Positions 24,891 through 37,019 of a DNA stretch of 64,000 nt are shown piece after piece. The translations under genes were made by a program, and so were the position numbers. Within the stretch, counting starts at the first letter, position 1, and every line of letters begins with the position of its first letter. The DNA comes from Salminus brasiliensis. Taxonomy: Eukaryota; Chordata; Actinopteri; Characiformes; Bryconidae. The notes under the pieces were generated by a model that was not told the DNA's origin, searched no databases, and saw nothing but the letters and a program-made list of their open reading frames with translations. The stretch covers positions 24,934,925-24,998,924 of the forward strand of contig NC_132878.1 in the NCBI RefSeq assembly GCF_030463535.1. The letters are read 5' to 3'.

Positions 24891-25369
24891 TACTCAATAT
24901 GGACAAAAGTATCGGGACACATTGTCAGTCATTTATGCTTCTGAAATGATTAAAAAGAGGTTATCCTGCTTTTGTTGGAGGCTTTTTTGAAATATTGTGA
25001 TTATTGTGGTTTGTCTTTATTTATTGACAAGAGCATTAGTGAGGATGTATAATGATCAGCACCCCACCTCCCCGACTTCTCCCAAAAGAATCAGGTGGAG
25101 AACCATCATTCCAAAGAACACCATCCACTGCTGGGGGGATTTACACCCCTCTAGCCCACACCTGGCATTAAGCATGGTGCCAATAGGTTCATGTTTGTCT
25201 ACTCTAATAGGACTAAAGAGTCCTATTCTATTGGCAATACATCTCTACATGGGCTAGACAAGCTGTGTGTGAGCGTATTTGCATATCAGTGTCAGCAATG
25301 GGCACCACTTAAAATAGCTGAATGCATTCATTAGATGGGGTGTCCACAAACATTTGGACACATAGTGTA
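24891..25369. mobile_element. MITE-like element with about 30-bp degenerate TIRs
   Basis: The left end (TACTCAATATGGACAAAAGT...GGGACAC) and the complement of the right end (GTGTCCACAAACATTTGGAC...TAGTGTA) agree at about 20 of 30 positions. The interior has the 'GGCATTAAGCATGGTGCCAA' text common in fish copies. No transposase is present. Superfamily not assigned. Confidence 0.75.
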
Positions 25370-27551
25370 TCTGTCCTCTTTAATAGTGTTCTTTTAAGTG
25401 CTTCTGATATTCTAATGTAGGGTATGTTGATTAGCAAATCATGCCTCTTAAGTAGTGTTCTAGATAGTGGTCCTGGTTTTCAAATGGGAATAGCGTTTAG
25501 GGGGCCGTTTCTGTTCCTTGTAACTAATGTTTCAGACAGGGCTCCTGATTTTGTAATGTAAGGAGTAATGAGAAGGGATCATATCTGCTCCTTGTAGTAG
25601 TGTTCTTGATACTGCTCTTGATTTTATCATGTTAAGGATATGGGAACCATTTGCAACACTGGGTGTCTTCCATCAGATAAGGAGCTTAAGGTATGCAGCT
25701 CTTTAGAAGTCGACACCACATGAATGAAAATCCATTGAGACCCTTTGGCGAGTGTGTTGGTGAGGTGATACTGGGAATGTGCTTGGAACACATCTGGGAT
25801 GTGACGTCTAAATGCTTCATTAGAATTATTGAGGCTTTGCCTGTATCTCGTACTGAAGGCCTTCAATGCAAATCTGGCTCATTACCACTAGGGCCAAAGA
25901 CAATGGCATCAAAATCCCACGTTGGCTTTGAACAAGGCAGGCCCGTCTCTTGCCTTATCATGAGTTCTTTGTCATTTAAAATCAGCAGTTAGTGCCAATG
26001 AGGGTAACAAATATGGTGTGGCTGATTAGAGTCAATGGTTTCACAGTCAATCCAGCTCCAATATACAACAAATAGAGGGTTGTTACTAATGTTGGAATTC
26101 AAAATCGAGTCTCCTAGAAGTACATTTGCTAAGACACGGATACTATATACAGCATGCTAGCTAAATGGAGCTCAAACAGGATAATATGTTCTCAGTGTGC
26201 CAATTAGTCCAAAAGTAGTCACACAGAGACAGGTTTGGTGTCTAAAGTTTCTTTAGCTAATAAGTAAGTGAAGCTTTTAGCCAGCAAGGTAGCATCACTG
26301 AAGCTGTATGCCTAAATCATCACACACTTGTCACAAGCTGTGTCACATTGTAACATAATGTCAAATAGACTTCCTTATGTGGTTTTGGACCATGCTGGAC
26401 TTGAACATGGAGAAAACATGCTGCACAGCTAAAAACACTAGCAGCCATCTCAAAGCCTGAATTCTGTCTATGGTTTAAGCTCACTGATCAACTGTGTGCT
26501 GAAGAAGATTTGCACAGTGCTAAACTGGTGGCTATTTGCCATAGCTCCAGTGCAAAACTTGGACTGATTGACTACTAAAGCACTGCTGAAATATTATGAA
26601 AGTGGGTCATAGAGGGGCTAACTGTTCTCCTTCCTGCCTGTATGTTGACCTTGATCACTGACCAAAAGGGCCTAAAATCCTCTCCTGAAATTCCAGCTTC
26701 CTGGTACTGTGGAGGTTAGCTTGTATTTCTTTGGTAATGTAACAATGTAAAACCATCTGTAATGAAATATATTTTTATCTGGTGAGAAAGCAGGCAGTCT
26801 TTCCACTGTTATGCAACCCACTACTTCAGGACAGCATTCACAAACGAAAACATCATACTTTTGGTTTGCCCGCGGGATTCCACACCTTCTACCGTGACAT
26901 CTTATCATTCCAAATTTTGTACTGGAGCCCGAAGCAGCACTGCAGGGTGAAATTCACAATTATTCACACTAACTAAAATAAGTAATTACTGGTAAACAAA
27001 TATACTTCAGATTTTGCAGTTAGGAACACCTACCGACTAGCTTGTTCGTGTTATCCCTGTGTTATGAATGGTGCACCACCCAAATAATATCTGAATCAGT
27101 GACGGTCCATTATGGTGGCCCACTGATGAGATGTGAGAGGGGTGCTGATAAATAGTGCAGCAACAGATTAGCTATAATCTGTAATTGTAAACTCACAAAG
27201 TGCACCTAAATGTTATGTGTTTCTGATAAAATGGCCAGTGGATGTTGGTACATGGTAGGCATGCCTAATAAACTGGAAACTGATTGTGTACTGATGAAAG
27301 CTAATCATGTGGTTTTTCACCTTTTTTGTGTGTGGGGGGGTGCTTAAGTCTGTCCTAACAGTAGTGTGGTCAATTCAAGGTGTGTGTAGAGGTTTTATGC
27401 TTGGACTGGGGTGTGAATGAGTTTGAATTGTATTTTAATGATTTGTTTGTGTAAGCTAGTTATATACAGTTATAGTTAAAAGTTTGGACACCATTGGTCA
27501 GGTGACTTATTCATATTAACTACCATCAACCATTAATTAATACTACTTCAT
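25370..27551. other. intergenic, no gene seen
   Basis: The first 270 bp contain diverged relatives of the 69-bp minisatellite. The rest shows no coding, RNA or clear repeat signature. Confidence 0.6.
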
Positions 27552-27776
27552 GGTTGGTGTGGCACAACAGATAACACCACTACCTGCCACTGAGCTACCA
27601 CACCATGTGGGAGACTGGGGTTCGATTCCAAGTCTGGGTGACTGTGCTGCTCTACACCAATAAGAGTCCCTGGGCAGGACACCGAACACTACACTGGCCC
27701 ACCTCTGTAATATGAGTTGCCTTGTAAGTTGCTCTGGTTAAGAGTGTCAGCTAAATGCCATATATGTAAATGTAAA
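27552..27776 (+). mobile_element. tRNA-derived SINE
   Basis: The head has a tRNA-like A-box region (TGGTGTGGCACAACAG) and a perfect B box GGTTCGATTCC at 27619-27629. The tail (GCTCTGGTTAAGAGTGTCAG, then CTAAATGCCA and TGTAAATGTAAA) is the LINE-like 3' end of fish SINEs. Not a functional tRNA gene. Confidence 0.88.
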
Positions 27777-28721
27777 AGACAAAAACCCCATGTATTTCAT
27801 TAGGAGAGTAATTATTTATGTCTGGAATGTGGTAATGGTAACATCCTGAGGGGATCATTAATGCAGCAAAAGTAGTGAGTAGTGTATTGAATCATATCAG
27901 CAGTGACCACTGTTAATGGTTTACTGTAGGAGCTTCCATGTGTGTGTAATAGTTTAGGTATGACTATGAGTCAGCTAGTGTTTGCCGGTGAACGCCTTTC
28001 ACTGGAGCTTTCAGGAAGCAGCACTGTGGAATGGAAAGGAGAAATTCCGGACTGGAGTGCCGAGCAGTAGGGGATCTAATCTTACTCATATTTCTCTGTT
28101 ATTGAGAGAAATGACCAGCTACCTAATTCATTTAAGATAGATATGTGCTCTAACTGGAAATATAGGCCATACATGAGCCTCTGTACAAAGAAATAGCCTA
28201 GTATTGGTTGAGGAAAGGTTTAGAGCTACATGCACAATCTCATACTACTATATCTATGTCCAGATTAGCACTAGAGTGGTAGGTCTGTCTATAAACCTAG
28301 TTAATAGACAAGCATAACTATATTTTCATTTGATGGAACTAGTGCACAGTTGACCTGTCCTAAATTCCTAGCTTGCAGTCAGTAGTATTTAGTAAAGATG
28401 TGCAAGATTCCTCGATAAACATTGTTCCTCATTCTAACAGTGTGTTGGAACGTCACCACCATGTTAAACTGTAGAATATCAGTGATCACAATTACAAGAA
28501 TCAGCATTCCGAAGAGTTTCCACCAAAGTGTGCTATCTGCACTTTGTTCACTGCACGAGCAGCATGCATGTGAAATATGGTAAAAGGCTTTGTTTAATCA
28601 CGTCTAGGCTGAACAGCTCGGCAATCAGCCAACAACAGGCTAACAGGCATCTCCTCAGCAAGAGCACATTTGTGCAGAAAACACTGTTGTGAAATTAGAA
28701 ATACCCTGACGAGTACAATAA

Positions 28722-28908
28722 CCCAGCCAACATGTCCATGTGGGGCTCACGTGGATTGAACGTGGTCTAGATGGGTTGGTTCCAGCTCATGGGTGGGTTT
28801 GCACCCAGTTGGGCTGACCCAGGTGGGACCCTGGTGGGCATCAATATGTGGGACCAACATGGAACTCATGGACAAAACTACAGGCCTCACATGGGCATGT
28901 TATCTGGG
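28722..28908. mobile_element. 187-bp MITE with 24-bp TIRs
   Basis: Left end CCCAGCCAACATGTCCATGTGGGG. The right end (28885-28908) is its complement at 20 of 24 positions. The interior is GTGG/TGGG-rich without coding capacity. Superfamily unknown. Confidence 0.75.
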
Positions 28909-28909
28909 A

Positions 28910-30600
28910 AGGGACTGGATACAAGCAGCACTACAGATTAGACTAGTAATCGAGTAACCTACTGACTGTTAACATCTGAAACATTGTGTAAACTGGGTAT
29001 TGCGCATTTGAGAAATGGGACAACAAACGTTAGGACTGAGGGAAAGGATACAACCAAATACTTCCTCTGTGTGCCTTGATTTTGCCTGATCTGAATCTCA
29101 TGGCCACACTACACATACTGACAGGGCTGACTGGCATGTGTATCCACATTGCTACTGCATCAAGGTAAGCAGATAGGAATAGATGTTTTGTTCATTCAGT
29201 CATTCATACATGGACAGTGAGTATTAGCTTCAGTTCGCTTCCACTATTGGCCAATTTAGAAAGGTGAGATTCCAGATCTAGAGGTCCAAAGGACTGCAGA
29301 GTTTAGCATTCAGCTAAAGCATTCGCTATCAAGTCCAGAATCTGCTAATGGGCTAACCAACCTCTATAAATTGAATTCAGTGTATTGGAATAAGGTAGAT
29401 GCAAAACTCAGCAGAGTTCCTGCCCTTCAGGGCTGTTAGCATAGTCTGTCATGAGTGGAGTCCCACTGCACTGTACAACCTCATGTTGTCCTGCTTGAAT
29501 ACACTCAATTTTACTTGTGTACAAATCTTTGAAATGAGCAGAAAGGCTTTCCAGATTGCTCACATTAGCCACCGTCTGTCAGATAGGAGCAGTATCTAGT
29601 TACATATACTTATAAACAACTTTTCTATGTTCTTAGCCCATCTGAAAGGAGCCCCAGCACAGGGCTTTGTAAACATCCAAATTTGACCTATCCAAATCTT
29701 TCTCTGTCCCATTTCCTTGAAATCCTGTCCGGCGGAAATCAGAGTCTTGGAAAACTGTTCCAAGACACTGTGTTTGCGCTTGAGCGTGTGAGCGCCTGAG
29801 AGAGAGGCTCCAGAGTCTTCAGCAGCTCTCTATTCCCTATATTGTCCAATACCTTTATTTTTCTTAAGGTCCGCTTAGTTTTTTTTTTTGTTTTGTTTTG
29901 TTTTTACATTACCTCTGTCTGACTTCTACTTTGTGCTTTGAATGGCTGTTATGTTGATGCATGTTAACTATCTCTGCTCTGATTGGGTAACCTGTGTTGT
30001 CTCTTTTGGGTAAGATGCAATGTGCCTGAGCTGGCTGTAGTAATATGTGAGGGCCAACCTAAAGATTGAGTACCTTACTGAAAAATCCAGCTTTTGCTGG
30101 TGGCTGGTTTCGGGTGGCTGATGGTTGGTTAACCAGCTTTAGACCAGCACAGTGCATGTTGCATTTGATTGTGGTCATTGCCAGTCAAGCTGATTGTCTA
30201 GCTTGGTCAGGTTGATCATGCTTGTAGACCAGCTAAGCCATCAAACCAAATGTTGATCAAGGGTATATTTATATTTATATGCTATTTATGCTTCGCTCTA
30301 GCCTAAACACAGACGTATGGACCACATGTACCGCTTGTGTTTAGGGTCAGTATCAAATGATATGAAATTTGGATTTTCTATGATTCCATGACTACTTGTG
30401 TGTTGTAGTCATGGCAACCCCTGATTTCCATCACTACCAATGCAAAGAAACCTGAGTCAGTAATTTTCTCCTTAATGAGTCATTTCACACCAGACCATGC
30501 TGGATGCTGTTGTTTATATCTCGACCACTGAACTATGCAGAACCTTTAAAAATCTGCAAAACTCCCCCTTTTAAAGTCTTTCACGTCCTAAACACTGCAC
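28910..30600. other. intergenic, no gene seen
   Basis: No gene signal. It contains poly-T/TTTTG runs near 29880-29906 and, at 30090-30250, a CCAGCTT/GCTGGT-rich dispersed repeat related to 47310-47430. Confidence 0.6.
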
Positions 30601-31048
30601 CGTATGTCCCAGTTGGGAACTACTTGGGATTGAGCCAGAGGGAGAGAGGGGAAGAAAGTGCGCTGGAGGGCGTTTCTGGTTTCACACTATCAGCAAACAG
30701 AGCTAACTGTATCGAATGAAGAGGTTATTTTCGTGAACCGAGTGAAAGAACTGACTGCGCAGGCACTGGGGGTCGTTGAGGGGGGTAATTCTGGCGTTTT
30801 TAGCCATGAAACGAGTCCGCGATGCTCGAGCTCCCCTCACGAACTCGTGCTTACTCAGTCACGCCCCTTGGGGCGGAGTCACGGGGCCAGGCTGAGTAAC
30901 CACGAGTTTGAGAGGGGAGCTCGAGCGCCGCTGGGTCATTTCATAGCTGAGAGGCACCTGGAAAGAGGAGGCTCGCCTTATCCGCCGAACAGAAGGACGC
31001 ATATCTGAAGAAAAGGGATTTTATCCGAGTGGGAAGCAGAGCTTGAAG
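30600..31048 (+). promoter_or_regulatory. cdc42ep2: probable cdc42ep2 promoter and non-coding first exon
   Basis: A CpG-richer island with a GC box (GGGGCGGAGTC, about 30870) ending in a plausible donor GAAG|GTAGGC at 31049. The next good acceptor on this strand that leads into the cdc42ep2 ORF is 36744, giving a 5.7-kb first intron. Mammalian CDC42EP2 also has non-coding 5' exons, from memory. Transcription start not determinable. Confidence 0.5.
30802..30948. repeat. long imperfect inverted repeat (57-bp arms) at the cdc42ep2 5' end
   Basis: Core arms of 35 bp (30824-30858 and 30892-30926, starting GCTCGAGCTCCCCTC) match at 32 positions. A further 22 bp outside each arm matches at about 15. 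The 33-bp spacer itself contains GCCCC-TT-GGGGC (30863-30874). RNA from it would fold into a hairpin of about 147 nt. Confidence 0.93.
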
Positions 31049-31514
31049 GTAGGCTGAAAATATAACCACCACACGTACATTTAGCTTAATTTTAGCCGGA
31101 AAACAGGATTAATTCTTGGGGGTTCTGCTTGTGTGAGCACTCTCTCAAACGACGTGCTGCTTAGTTTAACTTGTAATGGAAAAGAAGACGAAGTTTAAAA
31201 GTTCTAGCTAGCTAAACTTTATTGGAAAAATGACGTGAAAAGAATTGAAATACATTAAACGAGAAATACTATTTACCTCAGAAAGTGAGCCTGTTGTGGA
31301 GGAATGGAGGAAAATAAGCATTTAAAAGAATAGTTCGTTAAAAAATAATTAAAATAAATTGAGAGAAATGTTTTTTTTATTTAGCCAGCTAGCTAACTCA
31401 GACAGTGGGACAGATGTTGAGGTACTCAAAAGAGTAAAATAAGTTATTTTGATATTTTGACAAAACCTGGAGAAGTGATGTAATACTGTGCGGATACTAA
31501 CCTGCATATAGGCA

Positions 31515-31551
31515 ATACTACCACCACCACCATTACTACTACTACTACTAC

Positions 31552-31588
<37 letters not shown>
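31515..31588. repeat. (ACT)n then (AAT)n trinucleotide run
   Basis: CCACCACCACCATT leads into ACT repeats, then about 14 AAT repeats. Confidence 0.95.
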
Positions 31589-31874
31589 GTGTAGCCTCTA
31601 TTCAACACTTCTGTGGGGCAGTTTAACGCATTCCGTTATTCTAACCGCATTAAAATCATGTGCTAAAGTCTGTTGGGGTTTTGTTTTTGGGTGTGCTGTT
31701 TTTTCTTTCTGGACCGTTGAACAGAGAACAGCTTTAGCTAGCTTTTTGTTTCCAGAACAAGCTTGTTGATCTCCCACTGGCAGCAAACACCTGCTTTAGA
31801 GAGTGTTAACTCCCAAAGTGCCGAGCTTATTAGAGCCGTGAAAGTGAGAATAATAAAGTGGTAATAGTGAGATA

Positions 31875-32156
31875 CTAGTACAGAGTAATAATAATAGAGA
31901 TCTAGTACAGAGTAATAATAATAGAGATCTAGTACAGAGTAATAATAATAGAGATCTAGTACAGAGTAATACTAATAGAGATCTAGTACAGAGTAATAAT
32001 AATAGAGATCTAGTACAGAGTAATAATAATAGAGATCTAGTACAGAGTAATACTAATAGAGATCTAGTACAGAGTAATACTAATAGAGATCTAGTACAGA
32101 GTAATACTAATAGAGATCTAGTACAGAGTAATAATAATAGAGATCTAGTACAGAGT
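31875..32156. repeat. 27-bp minisatellite, 10 full units
   Basis: Units start CTAGTACAGAGTAATA at 31875 and every 27 bp to 32145 (the last is partial). Two variants differ by one base (AATAATAAT = A, AATACTAAT = C) in the order A A A C A A C C C A. Otherwise units are almost identical, so the array is young. Each unit carries an AGATCT site. As 27 is divisible by 3, it creates a false Leu/Arg-rich ORF on the minus strand. Confidence 0.97.
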
Positions 32157-32477
32157 GATATCTTCATCTTTCAGTTTTTACCAGTGAGGAAACCACGCTT
32201 GTTGTGTTGGGTGGAGTCTCAGTGTGTTTGAATGATGAGCAGTGTGCAGGAGACTGGACGTGGATTATGATCGATATCTGCTGTGCTGTCCATTTCCCCT
32301 GGCCAGACTGCCTTTAACGGATCAAGCAGTAAATGTGCAAAAGTTTGCAGAAACCTGCTTATTTATTTATTTATTTTGGATCAAGGGTATTAACAGGAAT
32401 TGTTTCCACCTTTGTGGCAGTATCAGCCTTCACCCTAACAACATCGTTGTGATGATTCCATTGCATTCAGCCACACC

Positions 32478-32790
32478 TAACGCCTAGAATTGGCTAGATG
32501 TGTATAAAGCAGTGCAACTGCATTTTCTGGAGGGATGGAGCACCACTCAATACTTTTAAGATGAGCTAATCATCCAGCATCAGTACTGGTATGTCAACTC
32601 ATCCCAGAAGTATTGGCTGAAACTTCGTCCCTCCAGAGAAAGCAGTCCCACTGCTTCACAGCCCAGCACTGTGAAGGGTCTGTCCACTTCTAGCCAATGC
32701 ATGGCTTTAGACATGGTGACGTTAGGCTCATGTTTGGCTGCTTCTAAGCATCTCCTTCTGTTGAGAAACAATTCTACATAAAGATTATAC
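32478..32790. mobile_element. diverged relative of the 24891-25369 MITE
   Basis: The stretch TCTAGCC...CATGGCTTTAGACATGGTGACGT...GGCTCATGTTTGGCTGCTTCT aligns with the corresponding 'TCTAGCCC...GGCATTAAGCATGGTGCC...GGTTCATGTTTGTCTACTCT' part of the other element. Ends not resolved. Confidence 0.55.
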
Positions 32791-35700
32791 AACACAGCTT
32801 GGATGCTGCGTAGATGTACATTGTGTTTTCCATTTAATCACCTTTGGACAGTTGTGGCTACATTTTTTTTTACATAAATACGTACATACTTGTATCCATT
32901 ACTCAGCACACAAAGGACACTTGTTTGTACTTTTAGCAAAAATGGTTCTTTAAATAATGACAATAATGGAGTTCTGTATAGATACAACCATGGTCTTTAC
33001 TAAAGAACCCTTCAAGGCCTCTTTTAAGAGTAAAAGGTTGATGGTAGGGCCATCCCAGAAAATTTTTAATAGGATGGTGTATCCACCTACATACACACTC
33101 ACACACTTGTTTATATTGTTTTTTTGTCAAAGCCTGCATGACAGTGTGTGTTCACTCTGCATTATCTAAGGAGCAGCATGGCTCGCTAAGTGTTTGGCTC
33201 TTCAGCTTTGGCAGCACTTTTGTTTGCTGCCCTTTCCTCGCCGATAAAACACAGGAGCCACAGTTAAATAATCTTTGCACATTGTGTTCTACTAGCAGAT
33301 TTATTTTACCCCGCTGAAAGAAGTGATGAATTGGAATTACTTGATTCAAATGTGTAATGATTACTGACAAAACAGAGTAATCTAAAAGACAATGTGTCAC
33401 TGTCTATAGTGCGGTACTACTAGGCGACCCGTCGTCTCTGCTAGACTAGAATATCTGTTGATAACTCTTAATGGATGTTTAGGCTATGAGAATTGAATAA
33501 CTTATGATTCACCTGTTCCAAACACAGATAGCAGGGTGATAAGAAGTATGCGTATGCGCCTTAGAATGGCTTTTTTTCCACCCCTGATGTGACGTGTCGG
33601 GCCATACGACAGGTCCACACAGGACAACACTGATTCCAACACCTGATCCTACAACTAAGTGCAGTGGCATGGTTTTTGTTTTGATAAGATAGCGAGTTAG
33701 CAGGGGTTTCGGAAATTGTGGTAGTTGTTTTTGTGGCATTTAAGGGGTCCAAGCACACTTTGATGTTGATGATATCTTTGGGCTGTCATTGACTTCCGGA
33801 ATTCCTTCTTAAAACCCATCTGTTTTACGTATAGTGGATAATATTGAAATCTATGATGATGTGCAAGTTATTCTTGTAGATGAAAACAACTAAAAGGATG
33901 AGGTTGATTGTATGTGAGTGGGTTAGAAAGGGAAAAATAAACCTTTAACCATACATACACAGCATGCTGATCAGTTTGACATCTCGCCCTGCAGTGAATG
34001 TAGTCAGTGGTTATACCGGTTCCACACTGTAGATTAGACTGAACTCTAACCTTGACACATACACGTGGACATTCCTCTTTATTGTGTGTGGTTACAAAAG
34101 AGGCAACGCCATGAAGCACCTCTTTGTGTCACCAAGAACAGAAAGTTAATTTGTTAATAAATGTTTTTAGGGAAAGCACAAAAACCACAGTCATGAATTT
34201 GCAGTGATTTGTAATGAAGCCAGCTTTGTTTCTCTACCATTCCTTCTTTCTTTCCCTTGTTTTCTCTCTGTTTATCCGTTGCCCATTATCTTCTCAGTTC
34301 AGTGAGTCAGCACACTGCAGCCCCTCTCTCTAGACAATGTCATTCTGTCACTGTGCGCACACACACACACACAAACTGTAGTCTGTGCGGTTCTGTACCA
34401 TCAGGGAAAGGCATCTGTCAGCACACACACACACAGTACTGCGGCAGTTAGACCACAATTAGACAGTTAGAACAAAATACTATAATCTGCCTCACACACA
34501 CACATAGCTTTATCTAACAATGCTATGTTCACAGCACCCCATAAATATTACATGTTCACACACACTTAAAAACACACACACAGCAGCTTCATCAGGCTCC
34601 ACCACCAGAGAATTATGCTACCGGTGCATCTCCTCTAACTGCAGAAGCAGAGCTTTCCTTCATCCTGTGTGTGTGTGTGTTTCATCTGCAGGATTTGGAC
34701 TGCAGCAGTGCACTCACCTCAGCAGTGCCACTAAGGCTATTGTTGGGCTGCTTCCTGCATAAGGCTAATGTTAATGTTTCACAGTAGAAACACACACTTT
34801 CTGTTGGCTTTGTGTGTGTGAAAAAAACACTGTAGCATTTAAAATCAGTCATGCTTATTGACACTGAAGAAAGCCCTTGCACACACGTGTTGGCAAACAC
34901 ACACACTCACATTCACTGTCATGCTTGGTGTAACTTGAGATGCATGACTTAAGGCCAGAGGAATGTAAGTCATACTCTTTCACCACTGTGTGCTCTTCCA
35001 ACACACACACACATACAAACATGCAATATATAGACACACAACCTGCCGTGCAACACACACTCATTATACCATCACTCACCCAGTCATCCACATATTGGTG
35101 GACAATATGGTATAAACACAAAAAGCAAGATAAGGACGTTTTAAGATACACAATATTTCATGATATTTCTTTTTCTGATATGTTGGAATGGAACCAGAAA
35201 ACGAGCCTTGTGGTGTAACAATGTAAAAACCACTGATTGGATTTGACATGTTCACACAGCCCTGAAAAAAGTCACATCTGTGTTACATTAAAGCAAAAAA
35301 TCTGATTTGAGTAATGTGAAGTCTGGCTGTGTGAATGTAGCCTAAATCCACTAATGCTCTGAATCCACTGATGCTCTCTTTATGATGACGTGGTTCTAAT
35401 GATATGAAAGTACTAATGATATTTACAATATGGTCAGAAAGTCAGTAATTGTGACGTAATTTTCTGACAGTAATGGTAAATACTGTTTAATCGACCAGCT
35501 GTATATTATACATTAACACACATTAGTGATGTGTAGCATCCTCCAAAATGCACAGCACTTTGCATGTTTCAGATAAACACATTGACTCAGTAAACATTCT
35601 CTCTGAAGCATGACAACAGTTATTAGTGTAATTTATAGAAAAGAAAACCGTTAATGGCTTTTACACATCATTGCTATTATAAAAAACGTTTTACTTATTT

Positions 35701-36749
35701 TTTTACAGCATCTGAAAACACCATCTACACCAAAATACTGATGATAGCTTGTGGATAACAAATTAGATTTGATGTAGTATGATGACTTGAGCATAGTGTA
35801 ATACCTTGGGTAGTGTGGGGTGGCATATTAGCTTGTGGCTGCTATGTCACATTAGAAGACTATGAAACGTAACATTTGCTTTTGTTTACTTTTTGTTGAA
35901 TTCCTTTAAAAAAAGCTGAAAATGACAACATTACCATATTAATAAAACACAAACACAATATGCTAAGCATTTCAATTGTGGGGGGGGGGGGTGACTTCTT
36001 TTGTTGTCTTTCACCACAAAAGAAAGAAATCACTAATCACACAGGCAGAACTGTGAACGATGGTGTCAGTGAGAAAGGTGAGAGAAAACAGTATAATGGA
36101 CTAATCAGTCGATTCATCAGATAGTTGTTGATAGATTCAGTGATTATAGAAGTAATTCTTAGTTGTAACCCTGCACTCCAGAGAGACTCATTCCGGTTTA
36201 GTTCAGTCCACTAATCTCATCAACTGTGGAGACATGACACTCACCCCGACCCTTCTCCAAAGCTGTGCAACTGCTGTGCCAACATTAACAAACAGTGATT
36301 ATCAAAAAAACCCACAGCTCCAGATGACTGATTTATTTCCTGTGCCTCCTGCTTATTAAAACTCATCTCAATCTTTTTTTCCAACTGTGCTGATGCAAGA
36401 GAGAGAATGTTTGTGGAACATCTAATGAAATCTGCCCTAAAGGATCCTCCATTATATAAGCATGGAGCAAGGCCTATTCTTCCTCTTTACCGCTGTGCTG
36501 TTGCCTGTTTACTTTTTTCAAGTTTTGGCTCTTCGGTCTGAGGTGTAAATAAATGAACAGATTGAAGATATAAATAAACAGAGACATTGCAGGGAAGCGA
36601 AGTTTACATGGATGCATGGATGCTATTTAGAGAATCTAACGTCTCCATGAGGAATATTTTACATTGGAGTGTGTGTTTATTGTGTTGTCCATTAGAGTAT
36701 ATATGCTAATGTTTCTTTCTCTGTCTCTCTCTCTTTCTCTCTAGGCAGG

Positions 36750-36866
36750 ATGGAGTGACATCCTGTTGGAAATTCTGTCCCACTGGGAATAATTTCTGTG
36801 CTACCTTTGAACGGAAATTGCGGGAATGTTCTTGCCCTACAGACGCTGATGCTAACACTGAACTAG
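36750..36866 (+). promoter_or_regulatory. cdc42ep2: three short upstream ORFs in the cdc42ep2 leader
   Basis: In the exon starting at 36745: ATG-GAG-TGA at 36750-36758, an 8-codon uORF at 36826-36849, and a 6-codon uORF at 36849-36866 whose ATG overlaps the previous stop (TGATG). All lie before the main ATG at 37020. If transcribed as proposed they could limit translation. Confidence 0.5.
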
Positions 36867-37019
36867 AGCCTTCACCTTCAGTTCATCGGCTTCATCCTCG
36901 TCTTATTTGTTCTGTTCTCCTCTACGTCTGCCCCATTTCTGTCTTCTATTTCCCTCTGTCTGTCCACGCTGCTTCAGGAGTTGTCTCTGTGTTGCTCCGG
37001 GCGACAGCAGGTGTCAGAA

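Larger units (their letters stand above)
31049..36744 (+). other. cdc42ep2: probable cdc42ep2 first intron
   Basis: No coding exon seen. It contains an (ACT)n/(AAT)n run, the 27-bp minisatellite, a MITE-related fragment at 32478-32790, many short CA clusters at 34350-35050 and a C/T-rich polypyrimidine tract before the acceptor at 36744. Confidence 0.45.

Noticed and set aside
27552..27640. tRNA gene from the A/B box pair
   Set aside because: Box B is perfect but no cloverleaf with acceptor stem could be made, and the LINE-like tail identifies a SINE.
30658..31008. 116-codon ORF across the long inverted repeat
   Set aside because: The palindromic GC-rich sequence is open by chance; no match to any known protein and no continuation past the donor at 31049.
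31796..32167. 123-codon minus-strand ORF, Leu/Arg/Cys repeats
   Set aside because: It is the 27-bp minisatellite read in one frame; 27 is divisible by 3, so a stop-free frame repeats automatically.
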